From Prosthecobacter debontii (lineage in GTDB: Bacteria; Verrucomicrobiota; Verrucomicrobiia; Chthoniobacterales; Chthoniobacteraceae), in assembly GCA_945905735.1 (NCBI GenBank), contig CAMDQC010000007.1, positions 1-64,000 of the forward strand: a stretch of 64,000 nucleotides of DNA. The letters run 5' to 3'. Position 1 is the first letter of the stretch; the number at the start of each line of letters is the position of its first letter. Under the pieces are notes generated by a model that did no database searches, was not told where the DNA came from, and saw only the letters and a list, made by a program, of their open reading frames with translations. The translations under genes and the position numbers were made by a program. This document shows positions 35,649-43,702 of this stretch, piece by piece.

Positions 35649-36023
35649 TCATCCTCGCGATGGCTGACGCGATTCCCCTCGCGCCTTCCGTTTCTGAATC
35701 AAGTCCCCGACGATGAAACTGCACGCGAAGAGAACTGCGATGTTGGCGAGGAGGGAGCGCCAGTAAAAGCCGGGATAAAGCAAATCCGGGTTCGAGCGTT
35801 CTGAGCTCTGGGCGAAGGGCAGGCCGACAACCCAGAACGTTTTCGGAAACCCGACTTCGTATGCGTCCGGGGTGCCGGACTTGGGATCGGGAGGGTTATG
35901 GGTAAAGAAATACGAGCTGACGTTGACCGCGATCAAAAGGCCGAACGCCACGAGGAATCCGGTGAAGAAGTGTCTGTTGAACGTGAACGTAAGCAGGCCG
36001 GATGGTTTCGTGTCGGGATTCAT
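35649..36023 (-). CDS. Small two-helix membrane protein, unknown function
   Basis: A 124-residue protein without recognised domains. It has two hydrophobic helices, near residues 18-40 (HFFTGFLVAFGLLIAVNVSSYFF) and 88-108 (WRSLLANIAVLFACSFIVG). A hydrophilic loop of about 45 residues separates them, probably on the outside given the Lys/Arg-rich ends (QKRKARGESRQ). It is the last of three small minus-strand genes that are each followed by the same 30-base repeat. No function can be assigned. Confidence 0.65.
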   Translation of the reverse strand: MNPDTKPSGLLTFTFNRHFFTGFLVAFGLLIAVNVSSYFFTHNPPDPKSGTPDAYEVGFPKTFWVVGLPFAQSSERSNPDLLYPGFYWRSLLANIAVLFACSFIVGDLIQKRKARGESRQPSRG

Positions 36024-36076
36024 CGGTCAGGCGGGTGAGAGTGCGAATTTGGAGCGTGGTTTCATTTTTTGGCGAG

Positions 36077-36106
36077 GAGAATAATCAGTCTATCCCCGTC
36101 GTAATC
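36077..36106 (-). repeat. Intergenic repeat, copy B of three
   Basis: Minus strand GGATTACGACGGGGATAGACTGATTATTCTC. It differs from copy C by one base in the core (ATAGACTG instead of ACAGACTG). It begins 8 bases after the stop of the DUF1579-like gene. Confidence 0.8.
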
Positions 36107-36114
36107 CGCGCGGG

Positions 36115-36636
36115 CTACTGCCGCACGGCCTTGCCCTCTAGGTGGAAGTAAATTTTTCCGTCGGAGCCGGTGACGAGGACTTTCGACTCAAAAGTGTTCT
36201 CGCCCGTGAAACGATAGGTCGCCGTGATGCCCAGGCCGTTGCCGAGATCCCCCTTCCATGTGAGCGTTTTCGTGGCGGCGTCCCACTCGCCGGTGGTTTC
36301 GTTCACTGCGCCGTTCGATCCGAAGAACCAGTGCCGGTAGCTCTGGCGCACCGTGTCGTAGAGGAAAACGCCGAGGTTCGTGTTGCCGTCCGAAGCCTCG
36401 CCGTGCCATTCGAGGATCCTGCCGCCGTGCTTCCACTCGGCGCTGTCGTTGCCGGTGAGCTTGTGCTCCTCCGGTGTCCACTCGGATTTGAAGACCGTGG
36501 CCTCCATGCGCCACTTGCCGCGGAGCCGGTCGAGGACGGCCTTCTTGTCCGCGGGCACCGGCGGAGTGGCGGCGCGGAGCGGGGAGACTGCGGTGAAGAG
36601 CGCGAGGAGCGCGAGAGTGAGGATGCGTGTTTTCAT
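36115..36636 (-). CDS. Exported DUF1579-like (lipocalin-fold) protein
   Basis: A 173-residue protein with a signal peptide (MKTRILTLALLALFTAVSPLRA). The beta-rich domain resembles the DUF1579 family: LRGKWRMEATVFKSEW near the start, GRILEWHGEASDG in the middle, and GEWDAATKTLTWKGDLGNG followed by TYRFTGENTFESKVLV. Family members look like small lipocalin-type barrels of unknown ligand and are frequent in Verrucomicrobiota and Planctomycetota. It is followed by intergenic repeat copy B. Confidence 0.65.
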   Translation of the reverse strand: MKTRILTLALLALFTAVSPLRAATPPVPADKKAVLDRLRGKWRMEATVFKSEWTPEEHKLTGNDSAEWKHGGRILEWHGEASDGNTNLGVFLYDTVRQSYRHWFFGSNGAVNETTGEWDAATKTLTWKGDLGNGLGITATYRFTGENTFESKVLVTGSDGKIYFHLEGKAVRQ

Positions 36637-36693
36637 GGGTTGTGTGGTGTGTGTGTTTTGTCCGGTTACTTTTCGGCACGGATTTCCTTTGAT

Positions 36694-36723
36694 GAGAATA
36701 ATCAGTCTGTCCCCGTCGTAATC
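36694..36723 (-). repeat. Intergenic repeat, copy C of three
   Basis: Minus strand GATTACGACGGGGACAGACTGATTATTCTC. It starts within the TGA stop of the lipoprotein gene (36722-36724). The three copies at 35.6, 36.1 and 36.7 kb therefore each follow a gene end within 0-8 bases. Confidence 0.8.
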
Positions 36724-37090
36724 ATTTGTTGAAAGGCGTTTCCATAATCATCGCGCCATCCCCTTTCACGGTGAGCATACCGGCCTGAAAGATGACCTCG
36801 AACTTTTTCGTGCCCGCCGGGACCGGCGAATGAATGGTTTTGTCCACGAGCACCTGCTCGCGGTTGATCACGACTTCGTGGCCGGTGATATGCAGAACAA
36901 ATTTATCCTCCTCTGTTTTTGCGAAGGTGGCCGGTCTGTCCGCGATGAGATGAATCTCGCGGCCTCCGTTGCTCAAGGTGAGTTCGGATTTGACGCTGCT
37001 GGTGGCGATGTTGGCCTTCGGTTTGCAGCCCGCGGCGGCGAACAGCGTGCAGCAGGCGAGGATGATGAGGTGTGTGTGTTTTGTTTTCAT
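36722..37090 (-). CDS. Small lipoprotein, unknown function
   Basis: A 122-residue protein starting MKTKHTHLIILACCTLF with a lipobox-like AAAGC, so the Cys after the signal peptide is probably lipidated. The mature part is beta-rich (SELTLSNGGREIHLIADRP, VINREQVLVDKTIHSPVPAGT) without a family I recognise. ATG 37090 overlaps the stop of the kinase gene (ATGA). The two are therefore co-translated, and the lipoprotein may belong to the kinase/sigma pathway. An in-frame start 30 bases upstream is less likely. Confidence 0.75.
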   Translation of the reverse strand: MKTKHTHLIILACCTLFAAAGCKPKANIATSSVKSELTLSNGGREIHLIADRPATFAKTEEDKFVLHITGHEVVINREQVLVDKTIHSPVPAGTKKFEVIFQAGMLTVKGDGAMIMETPFNK

Positions 37091-39042
37091 GGTTTGTTCT
37101 TGGGTTGCGCTTTTTTCCATTCGGTGGTGGCGATGCCGGTGCCGCCGGTTTTCAGATTGTGAGCCACGGTTGTCACCCGCAGCCCGCTTAGCCCGTTGGC
37201 CGGCAGGTTGTCCACGTCAGCGGTTCCCCAGTGGATGGTTTCCTCATTCGGTTCGAGAACCCCAAGTCCGAGGCCGCGCGCGCCGACCACGGCGTCCAGC
37301 GCCTCCGGCAGAGCGATGCCGCCGGTGGATCCGGTTCCCGCTTCCGAAACGAGTTCGATCCGCCACCTCCGGAAAGGGCCGTCCTTCTGCTCCGGTTCAC
37401 GCGACCAGCGAAATGTCCCTGCAATTGGTCCTTCCCCGGCAAGAACGTACGCGCAATGGGGAGGAACGGGCACGGTGGCGTTGTCCTTCCGTGTCACAAT
37501 TTCCAAGAACGCCACCTGCCCCGCGGGAACGGTGAACTCCGCACCGATGCCATTCGTGATTGTGCCGAGCGGCGGCACGGATGCGGACCCCAATTGCTTG
37601 CTGTAATTGGCAGACACCGTGCGGTCGCCGGGCGCCTGCAAGACTTTCGCCGGATCCATCACGGTGCGGACGATGCACACGATGAGCAGCAGCCCGCCCC
37701 ACACGCCGACCTGCTTCCACCAGTCGCGCCACCACGCCGGATCGCGCGGCACTTTCCCCTGATCCTCGCGCCCGATGCGCCACAGCGCTCCGAACGTGAT
37801 GCCGGCGACGACCACGGCGAAGAACGACCACGAGAAAAAGTTGATTCCCGTCTGGAAACCCGACGGCCCGCTTTCGCGGGTGTAGAGCGGATCGAGCGCG
37901 CCTACGGTGATGATCTTCGTCAGTCCTGCGGCGCTCCCCGAATGGTTCGCATGGAAGCTGAAGCCGAAGGAGATCCCGACGAGCATGAGCAGCACGAGGA
38001 AAGCGGAGAGCAGGTGACGGGGCGACGGCTTTGGGGCAGCGGTCGCCGGGGAATTGTCAGCCGACTTCAGAGCGGGCGGCTGTGGCACAGCCGGGGACTG
38101 GGGTGCCACGGGCTTGCCCGTCACCTTCTCCACATCATCCCGCACCTGGCTCGCGTGCTGGTAGCGGCGATCCGGTTCCCGCTCCAGCGCGTGCAGCACG
38201 ATTTCGTCGAAGCGCACATCGACCTGCGCCTTCTGCGACGGCAGCTCGTAGCGGCCCACGGGCGTCTCGCCGGTGAGCATTTCGTAGATGACCACGCCGA
38301 GCGAATACAGGTCCGCGCGATGGTCCACCGTCTCGGGCTTGTCCATCTGCTCCGGGGCCATGTAGCGCAGCGTGCCGAGCGCCGTGCCGGAGAGCGTGAG
38401 TGTCATGTCGAGCGGTTCGCGGCGCAGGAGTTTCGCAAGGCCGAAGTCGGCGATCTTCACGCGGCCCTTTTTGTCGATGAGCAGATTCTCGGGCTTGATG
38501 TCGCGATGGACGAGGCCTTCCTCGTGCGCGTATTGGAGCGCGTCGCAAATCTTCGGCACGATGGCCAGCGCCTCGGCGGACGTGAGCTTCCGCGCCTGGA
38601 AAAGCTGGCGCAGGTTCGCGCCGTCCACGAACTCCATGATGATGTAGTAAAGGCTGCCCGTTTCGCCGAAGTCGTAAACGTTCACGATGTTCGGGTGGTT
38701 GAGCTTTGCGAGCGAGCGCGCCTCGCGGCGGAAACGCTCGACGAAATCCGGCGAAAACGCATCGGCGGGCGGGAGGATCTTCAGCGCGACCACGCGGTCC
38801 AGCACGATCTGCCGGGCCTTGTACACGACGCCCATGCCGCCCTGCCCGAGCAGGGCGATGATTTCAAATTGCGGCAGCGCCTTTGCGACCTCTGCGGCAT
38901 CGCCGATGTCGATGATGTCGCCGGGGATGCCCTCCGGTGGCGCGGCGGCGGCGTTGAGAAGGCATCGCGGGCAAAGTCCCTGCGGCGCGTTGGGAGGGAG
39001 CGGGGCGTTGCATTGCGGGCACTGGCGTAAGGTTTCGTTCAT
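37087..39042 (-). CDS. Membrane-anchored serine/threonine protein kinase with zinc ribbon
   Basis: A 651-residue Hanks-type kinase. Residues 8-28 form a zinc ribbon (CPQC and CPRC). The kinase domain (about 58-320) has the Gly loop GQGGMGVVYKA, the ATP lysine in VVALKILPP, catalytic HRDIKPENLL, DFGLAK and an APEQ substrate motif. After a Pro-rich linker come membrane helices near 345-365, about 405-425 and 450-465. An extracytoplasmic beta-rich sensor of about 180 residues closes the protein. Together with the adjacent ECF sigma factor it forms the kinase-sigma pair common in Verrucomicrobiota. Phosphorylation of the sigma factor is an inference. Confidence 0.92.
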   Translation of the reverse strand: MNETLRQCPQCNAPLPPNAPQGLCPRCLLNAAAAPPEGIPGDIIDIGDAAEVAKALPQFEIIALLGQGGMGVVYKARQIVLDRVVALKILPPADAFSPDFVERFRREARSLAKLNHPNIVNVYDFGETGSLYYIIMEFVDGANLRQLFQARKLTSAEALAIVPKICDALQYAHEEGLVHRDIKPENLLIDKKGRVKIADFGLAKLLRREPLDMTLTLSGTALGTLRYMAPEQMDKPETVDHRADLYSLGVVIYEMLTGETPVGRYELPSQKAQVDVRFDEIVLHALEREPDRRYQHASQVRDDVEKVTGKPVAPQSPAVPQPPALKSADNSPATAAPKPSPRHLLSAFLVLLMLVGISFGFSFHANHSGSAAGLTKIITVGALDPLYTRESGPSGFQTGINFFSWSFFAVVVAGITFGALWRIGREDQGKVPRDPAWWRDWWKQVGVWGGLLLIVCIVRTVMDPAKVLQAPGDRTVSANYSKQLGSASVPPLGTITNGIGAEFTVPAGQVAFLEIVTRKDNATVPVPPHCAYVLAGEGPIAGTFRWSREPEQKDGPFRRWRIELVSEAGTGSTGGIALPEALDAVVGARGLGLGVLEPNEETIHWGTADVDNLPANGLSGLRVTTVAHNLKTGGTGIATTEWKKAQPKNKP

Positions 39043-39108
39043 GGCGTGAGTGGTGTTCGTCCGTTACATAAGAATCACCGGGCCGGCGGTTGCGGATTAT
39101 TTTGCGGA

Positions 39109-39825
39109 TTATTCACTGAGGGCGGAAAACAGGTGCGCGAGTTCGTCATCAATGTCGGCTGCGAGGGGGACGGTTTCGGCGATTTCCGCCCGCAACAATT
39201 CGCGGTAGCGGTGGCGCAGACGGTGGGCGGCGGCTTTCACGGCGCTCACGCTCGTGCCGAGGCGGGCTGCGATTTCCGCGAGCGGCGCGGCATCGCCGAG
39301 GATGGTCGCTTTCAACTCCTCGAAGGCACGCGCTTTTCCCTGCGTCTCAAACTCGGCCTGGAGCCGCGAGAGCACGCGTTCGAGGAGCTGGAGCGCCCAG
39401 CTCCGGTCAAAGAGCCTCTCCGCGCCAGCGCCGTCCACCGGCTCGGCGGCGTACCGCTGCTCGGCGGTGAGGGCGTCGAAAGACACGACCCCGCCGCCGC
39501 CGCGTTTCTGTGCGCGGGCGCGGTCCCATTCGTTTGCCAGAAAGTGTTTCATCGCCGTGAGCAGCCACGAGCGGAACTTCCCGCGCTCGCGCCCGACATC
39601 CCCGAGCCAGCCCTTCTCGATCAGGCGGGCAAAAAACTCCTGGGTCAAATCCTCCGCATCATGGGGCGCGTTCCCCTGCCTGCGGACGTAGGCATAAAGC
39701 GGGTACCAGTATCCCCGGCACAACTCCGCCAGCGCCCGCTCCCCGCCTTTCCCTGCGCCGCCCGCCGCGAGCACGACGCTCCAGCGGGTAGTGGCGAAAT
39801 ACGGCGCGGCGTCGCGGGTGGTCAT
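39109..39825 (-). CDS. ECF-family RNA polymerase sigma factor
   Basis: A 238-residue sigma-70 factor with regions 2 and 4 only. Region 2 includes YWYPLYAYVRRQGNAPHDAEDLTQEFFARLI. Region 4 ends in LAEIAARLGTSVSAVKAAAHRLRHRYRELLR, a helix-turn-helix for the -35 element. The long linker and N-terminal FATTRWSVVLAA match the ECF type associated with Ser/Thr kinases rather than anti-sigma factors. It is 66 bases upstream of the kinase gene, same strand. Target genes are unknown. Confidence 0.9.
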   Translation of the reverse strand: MTTRDAAPYFATTRWSVVLAAGGAGKGGERALAELCRGYWYPLYAYVRRQGNAPHDAEDLTQEFFARLIEKGWLGDVGRERGKFRSWLLTAMKHFLANEWDRARAQKRGGGGVVSFDALTAEQRYAAEPVDGAGAERLFDRSWALQLLERVLSRLQAEFETQGKARAFEELKATILGDAAPLAEIAARLGTSVSAVKAAAHRLRHRYRELLRAEIAETVPLAADIDDELAHLFSALSE

Positions 39826-39952
39826 GCACCCCGGCTATCATGCCCGTGCGTAACTGCACGATTTTTTTGCCCCGGCTTTGGGAAATGTCGATCCAAGCGG
39901 CGCGCTTCTAGGCGCGCTTGCTTCCACGGCGGCGACCGTGCAGCTTGCGGCG

Positions 39953-41683
39953 ATGCAGCCCTCGGGGTCTCCGCACATTTCTACGCCCCGGCTTTTTCGC
40001 CTCTTCCTTTGGATGCACTGGCGGGCTTTTCGCGCCCGGCTGACGAAGTCGAACAAGGAGTCTCCGCTGCTGGCGTGGGTGCTTGCGGCGTTCATCTTGG
40101 GCTACTTGCTGTTCGGTTATTGGTTGTTCAAGGGCGGGCTCGACTACCTCTACAAATTCCCCCTCGTGGGCAGTGCGCTGGCGGATCGGATTCTGTTTCT
40201 CATCTTCGGGTTTTTCTTCGTGATGCTCGCGGTGTCGAATCTCATCATCGGCTACTCGACGCTGTTTAAAAATCCCGAGGCGCAGTGGTTCCTCTCGCTG
40301 CCGGTGCGGCATCGCGATGTGTATCGGTGGAAGTTTGTCGAGGCGCTCGCCATCTCGTCTTGGGCGCTCGTGTTCCTCAGCGCGCCGATGCTGACGGCGT
40401 TTGGCGTGGTGCATGATGTGCCGTGGAATTTCTACGTGCAGGTGGCGCTGGGCTACGTGCCGTTCGTCATCATCCCGGCGGTCGCGGGGTCGTGGGCGAT
40501 CCTGCTGCTCGTTCGGGTGCTGTCGCGAACGTGGGTAAAGAAGGCGCTCATCGCGCTCGGTGTGGTGGTGATGCTCTCGATCATTTTTGGCATCAAACCC
40601 GTGACTGAGGATGATGCTGCGGGCGTGCAGGAGGCGCTGCTTTTCCCCAAGCTGATGAAGGGCACGGCACTGATGACGAGTGGATTTCTCCCCAGCTCGT
40701 GGCTGGCCAAAGCGGTGCATTCTTGGAGCGTGGATGGGCTTTGGAAAGATGGGCTGTTTTACTTCATGCTGCTCTCCAGTTGGGCGCTCATGGGGCTGTT
40801 TCTCGCGTTCGACGGTGCGGGGCGCATCTACTATGGGAGCTGGTCGGCGGCGCTCAGCTCCCGCGCGGAACGCAGCCAGCGCGAGGCCGTCGCCAAGCGC
40901 CAGCGCACGCGGCGCCGGACGTTCCTCGGCTGGGTGCAGGAGAAATTGCGCCCTCTCTCGCCGAAGACCGTCGCGCTGGTGTTCAAAGACATCCGCATCT
41001 TCTGGCGCGACCCGGCGCAGTGGTCGCAGTTCATGATTTTCTTCGGCCTGCTCTGCATCTACGTGGCGAATCTGCGCAACGTCGCCGCAGAGTTTAAGGA
41101 CCCGTATTGGGAGACGATCATCAGCTTCCTCAACCTCGCCGCCAGCGCGCTCACACTGAGCACGCTCACAACGCGATTTGTGTATCCCATGTTCAGCCTC
41201 GAAGGCCGCCGCATCTGGATTCTCGGGATGTCTCCCGTCGGGCTCAAGCGCGTCATTTTACAGAAGTTCTGGATGAGCTTCATCGTCACGTCGGGCATCA
41301 CGATGGCCCTGATGATTGTGTCGTCCGTCATGCTGAAGTTCCCTGCATGGCGCGTGGTGTATTTTGCCGGCGCCATCGGGATGATGAGCGCCGCCCTCAG
41401 CGGCCTTAGCGTGGGCCTCGGCGCGCTTTTCCCGAATTTCAAAGAGGAGAATCCCTCGAAGATCGTCAGCAGCTTCGGCGGGACGCTTTGCCTCGTCATC
41501 AGCTTTATTTACAACGCCATCTTCGTCACGCTCCTCGCGCTGCCGGAGTTTTTCCGCGTCAAAAACAGCCCGTTTTTGTTCCCGGCATGGTTCACCCCCG
41601 CCATCGCGGCGGTCGTGAGCCTTGTGCTGGTCTTCGTTCCCATGATTCTTGCGACTCGGAGAGTGAAAACGCTGGAAATGTAG
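39953..41683 (+). CDS. ABC-2-like multipass membrane protein (putative export permease)
   Basis: About 576 residues, with some 12 hydrophobic helices such as LLAWVLAAFILGYLLFGYWLF, RILFLIFGFFFVMLAV and VVYFAGAIGMMSAALSGLSVGLG. The arrangement resembles membrane subunits of bacterial ABC exporters annotated as putative ABC exporter domains, including a cytoplasmic loop with SSRAERSQREAVAKRQRTRRR. No ATPase gene is adjacent, so any transport role needs a partner elsewhere. I chose ATG 39953 (MQPSGSPHIS). An upstream TTG at 39878 keeps the frame open but has no better ribosome-binding site. It is divergent from the sigma factor gene. Confidence 0.7.
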   Translation: MQPSGSPHISTPRLFRLFLWMHWRAFRARLTKSNKESPLLAWVLAAFILGYLLFGYWLFKGGLDYLYKFPLVGSALADRILFLIFGFFFVMLAVSNLIIGYSTLFKNPEAQWFLSLPVRHRDVYRWKFVEALAISSWALVFLSAPMLTAFGVVHDVPWNFYVQVALGYVPFVIIPAVAGSWAILLLVRVLSRTWVKKALIALGVVVMLSIIFGIKPVTEDDAAGVQEALLFPKLMKGTALMTSGFLPSSWLAKAVHSWSVDGLWKDGLFYFMLLSSWALMGLFLAFDGAGRIYYGSWSAALSSRAERSQREAVAKRQRTRRRTFLGWVQEKLRPLSPKTVALVFKDIRIFWRDPAQWSQFMIFFGLLCIYVANLRNVAAEFKDPYWETIISFLNLAASALTLSTLTTRFVYPMFSLEGRRIWILGMSPVGLKRVILQKFWMSFIVTSGITMALMIVSSVMLKFPAWRVVYFAGAIGMMSAALSGLSVGLGALFPNFKEENPSKIVSSFGGTLCLVISFIYNAIFVTLLALPEFFRVKNSPFLFPAWFTPAIAAVVSLVLVFVPMILATRRVKTLEM

Positions 41684-41721
41684 AGCCGCATTTGGTTTAA
41701 GAATCGCGCTGCTCCGCTACC

Positions 41722-42324
41722 ATGCCCAACGACCGTCCGCGCGAACAATTACTCGACCTTGCCGAAGGCGATCCGCTTTCAACTGAACATCTGGATGAAC
41801 AAGTCCAGAAAGCTCAGGACGAGCTTGCGTCCCTACGCAAACGCCAAGACCTCATCGAGCGCCAAAAGCGCGACCTCGAAGAGATGAGCAAGCGGCAAGA
41901 CCAGTTCCAAACGGGTCGCGCCGAAACCGTCGAAAAGCTCACCCGCGCCGTCGTCGTCCTAGAGCGCGAGAAATACGAGGCCCAGCGCCGAGTGGAGACG
42001 CTGGAGGCGATTGACGATTCGTTCAAAGGCCACCTCGGGCTCCTCGAAAACATCGACCCGAAAATTTGGGAAGGGCTCGACCTCAACAAAGAACTCACCC
42101 GCGCCCTCAGCGCCGTGGACGACGCCCGCACCGAGTACAGCAAGAGCTACCCGAAGATCGCCTCCGAGTCGGCGGGCGACTATTCCGCTCCGCACAACGA
42201 CAACGCCGCAAGCGATGGCGGCGAGCGGGATTTGAAGGATTGGTTCATGATGGGCCTCGCCTTCACCGGCCCGCTCATCCTCGCCATCATCCTCGCCGCT
42301 GTCGTCATCGCCTCCCGCAAATAA
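41722..42324 (+). CDS. Coiled-coil protein with C-terminal membrane anchor
   Basis: A 200-residue protein. Residues 20-100 form a highly charged helix with heptad character (QKAQDELASLRKRQDLIERQ), predicted as a coiled coil. Residues 172-196 are a single membrane helix (FMMGLAFTGPLILAIILAAVVIA) close to the C-terminus. No enzyme motif is seen. Tail-anchored coiled-coil proteins often organise membranes or complexes. It lies 5 bases upstream of another small tail-anchored protein gene, so the two may act together. Family not recognised. Confidence 0.7.
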   Translation: MPNDRPREQLLDLAEGDPLSTEHLDEQVQKAQDELASLRKRQDLIERQKRDLEEMSKRQDQFQTGRAETVEKLTRAVVVLEREKYEAQRRVETLEAIDDSFKGHLGLLENIDPKIWEGLDLNKELTRALSAVDDARTEYSKSYPKIASESAGDYSAPHNDNAASDGGERDLKDWFMMGLAFTGPLILAIILAAVVIASRK

Positions 42325-42329
42325 ACACC

Positions 42330-42704
42330 ATGGCCCGCGACAACGACCGCAACAAGAAGCGCCCCGAGCCGTCTGCGATTTCCGACCGCCAAAAGCGCCT
42401 CGCCGAAGAAGACGCCCGCATCAAAGCCGAAGAAGCCCGGCTCCGGCAGATGCTCCAGGCCGCGCCCGCGAAGCGCGAAGAACTCATCAAAAAGCAACGC
42501 GACGATCTCATCGAACGCAAATCCCGAGTCGTTCACCTTGATGGTCCCATCGAGCGGCGGTTCGACGGCATCACCGGTCCTCGCACGACGAGGTCTCGCC
42601 GGGCACCCAGAGGCCACACCTTCAGCCAGCTCTTCTGCCTCCTCCTCTTCATCATCCTGTGCATCGCACTCTACTACGCCTTTCGCACCATCAGCGCGGG
42701 GTAA
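42330..42704 (+). CDS. Small charged protein with C-terminal membrane helix
   Basis: A 124-residue protein with a strongly basic/acidic N-terminal helix (SDRQKRLAEEDARIKAEEAR), a basic middle segment, and one C-terminal membrane helix (LFCLLLFIILCIALYYAF). The topology is like that of the preceding gene, from which it is separated by 5 bases. No known domain is recognised. The ATG at 42330 is the first start after the upstream stop. It is followed by a short tandem-repeat hairpin. Confidence 0.68.
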   Translation: MARDNDRNKKRPEPSAISDRQKRLAEEDARIKAEEARLRQMLQAAPAKREELIKKQRDDLIERKSRVVHLDGPIERRFDGITGPRTTRSRRAPRGHTFSQLFCLLLFIILCIALYYAFRTISAG

Positions 42705-42707
42705 AAG

Positions 42708-42769
42708 GAATGACGAATGACGAATGACGAAATTGGGGCGTCATTCATCATTCGTCCTTCGTCATTTCC
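42708..42769. repeat. GAATGAC heptamer repeats facing inverted copies (hairpin element)
   Basis: The left arm (42708-42732) has about three GAATGAC units. The right arm (42739-42768) has the complementary GTCATTC/ATCATTC/GTCCTTC units. The arms pair over about 23 bases with two mismatches and a small loop. It fills the gap between the small membrane-protein gene and ogt. It also creates an artificial in-frame extension of the ogt reading frame. Confidence 0.85.
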
Positions 42770-42770
42770 A

Positions 42771-43196
42771 ATGCACACCATCACCGTCGGCCCCCTCACC
42801 ATCACCGCCACACTCGACGAAAACGGACACCTCACCGCCGTCACACTCCCCGAAAAAGTCCCCGCCGGGCTCCACTCCGCGCACCTCGCCGAAGCCCTCC
42901 GCCAGCTAGGAAAATACACGCTCGCATTCCCAAAAAGCGGCCCCTTCGTACTCAAGGTATGGGACCGCTTGCGCACGATCCCGTGGGGCCAAGCCCTCAC
43001 CTACGGCGAACTCGCTACCCAGCTCGGCAACCCACGCGGCAGCCGCGCCGTCGGCCAAGCCTGCGGCAAAAATCGCCTCCTCCTCATCGTCCCCTGCCAC
43101 CGTATCGTCGCCGAAGCCGGCCTCGGCGGCTTCGCCCTCGGCCTAGAGTGGAAAGCCGCCCTCCTCGCCCTAGAGACCGAATCGCGCTGCGATTAA
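42771..43196 (+). CDS. ogt: Methylated-DNA--protein-cysteine methyltransferase
   Basis: A 141-residue alkyltransferase that removes alkyl groups from O6-alkylguanine by transfer to its own Cys. The active site is VPCHRIVAEAGLGGFALG, with the helix-turn-helix GELATQLGNPRGSRAVGQA and the arginine finger region in place. The C-terminal GLEWKAALLALE is typical. I chose ATG 42771 (MHTITVGPLTIT); the earlier ATG at 42717 lies in the tandem repeat. The N-terminal domain is short, about 55 residues, as in minimal MGMTs. Confidence 0.9.
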   Translation: MHTITVGPLTITATLDENGHLTAVTLPEKVPAGLHSAHLAEALRQLGKYTLAFPKSGPFVLKVWDRLRTIPWGQALTYGELATQLGNPRGSRAVGQACGKNRLLLIVPCHRIVAEAGLGGFALGLEWKAALLALETESRCD

Positions 43197-43213
43197 TCGA
43201 GCAAAAAGTGCAG

Positions 43214-43702
43214 CTACTTCAGCCGTTCCGCCGCGCCGGGCTCGCTCTCCCAGATCATTTTGCCGTCGGCAAATGCGGCGGCGATTTCAGTGCCGTCGAG
43301 CGCTCTCGATTTGGAGGTGACGAGGCCACTGGTCGTACCGCGCCAGACTTCTTTCGTCTGCCAGATGACGAGGGTCTCGCCTTTCACGAAGCGGGTTGTG
43401 ATTCCTTTTCCCGCAACCGCGCCTTTGGGCGGGACGGGTGAGGCTTTCAACTCGGGGCTCTTTTCGCGGACGATCGGGCCGCTGCCGGGCTCGCTCTCCC
43501 AGACGATCTTCGCGCCGTCAAACGCGGCGGCTAGGTCCTTGCCGTTCGCGGAGATCGTGGCCGCGCGGAGCGGGTTCGTAGTGCGGCCTTGCCAAACGAT
43601 GGCTCCGTTCCAAGTGACGACGGCCTCGCCATTCACGGATGAAGTGGCGAGTTCACCTGCCAGTGCGGAGGTGGCGAAGAGGAGCGCGGCGAGCCAGCGC
43701 AT
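43214..43702 (-). CDS. Exported protein with two tandem copies of one domain
   Basis: A 162-residue protein with a signal peptide (MRWLAALLFATSALA). The mature part has two similar halves of about 65 residues. The first contains GEAVVTWNGAIVWQGRTT, DLAAAFDGAKIVWESEPG. The second contains GETLVIWQTKEVWRGTTS, EIAAAFADGKMIWESEPG. This points to an internal duplication. Function unknown. Its ATG lies immediately after the pdhB stop, so it is co-transcribed with pdhAB. Confidence 0.7.
   Translation of the reverse strand: MRWLAALLFATSALAGELATSSVNGEAVVTWNGAIVWQGRTTNPLRAATISANGKDLAAAFDGAKIVWESEPGSGPIVREKSPELKASPVPPKGAVAGKGITTRFVKGETLVIWQTKEVWRGTTSGLVTSKSRALDGTEIAAAFADGKMIWESEPGAAERLK

Noticed and set aside
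37231-39030. 599-codon plus-strand frame opposite the kinase
   Set aside because: Kinase motifs on the minus strand are unambiguous; the opposite frame has no recognisable protein features.
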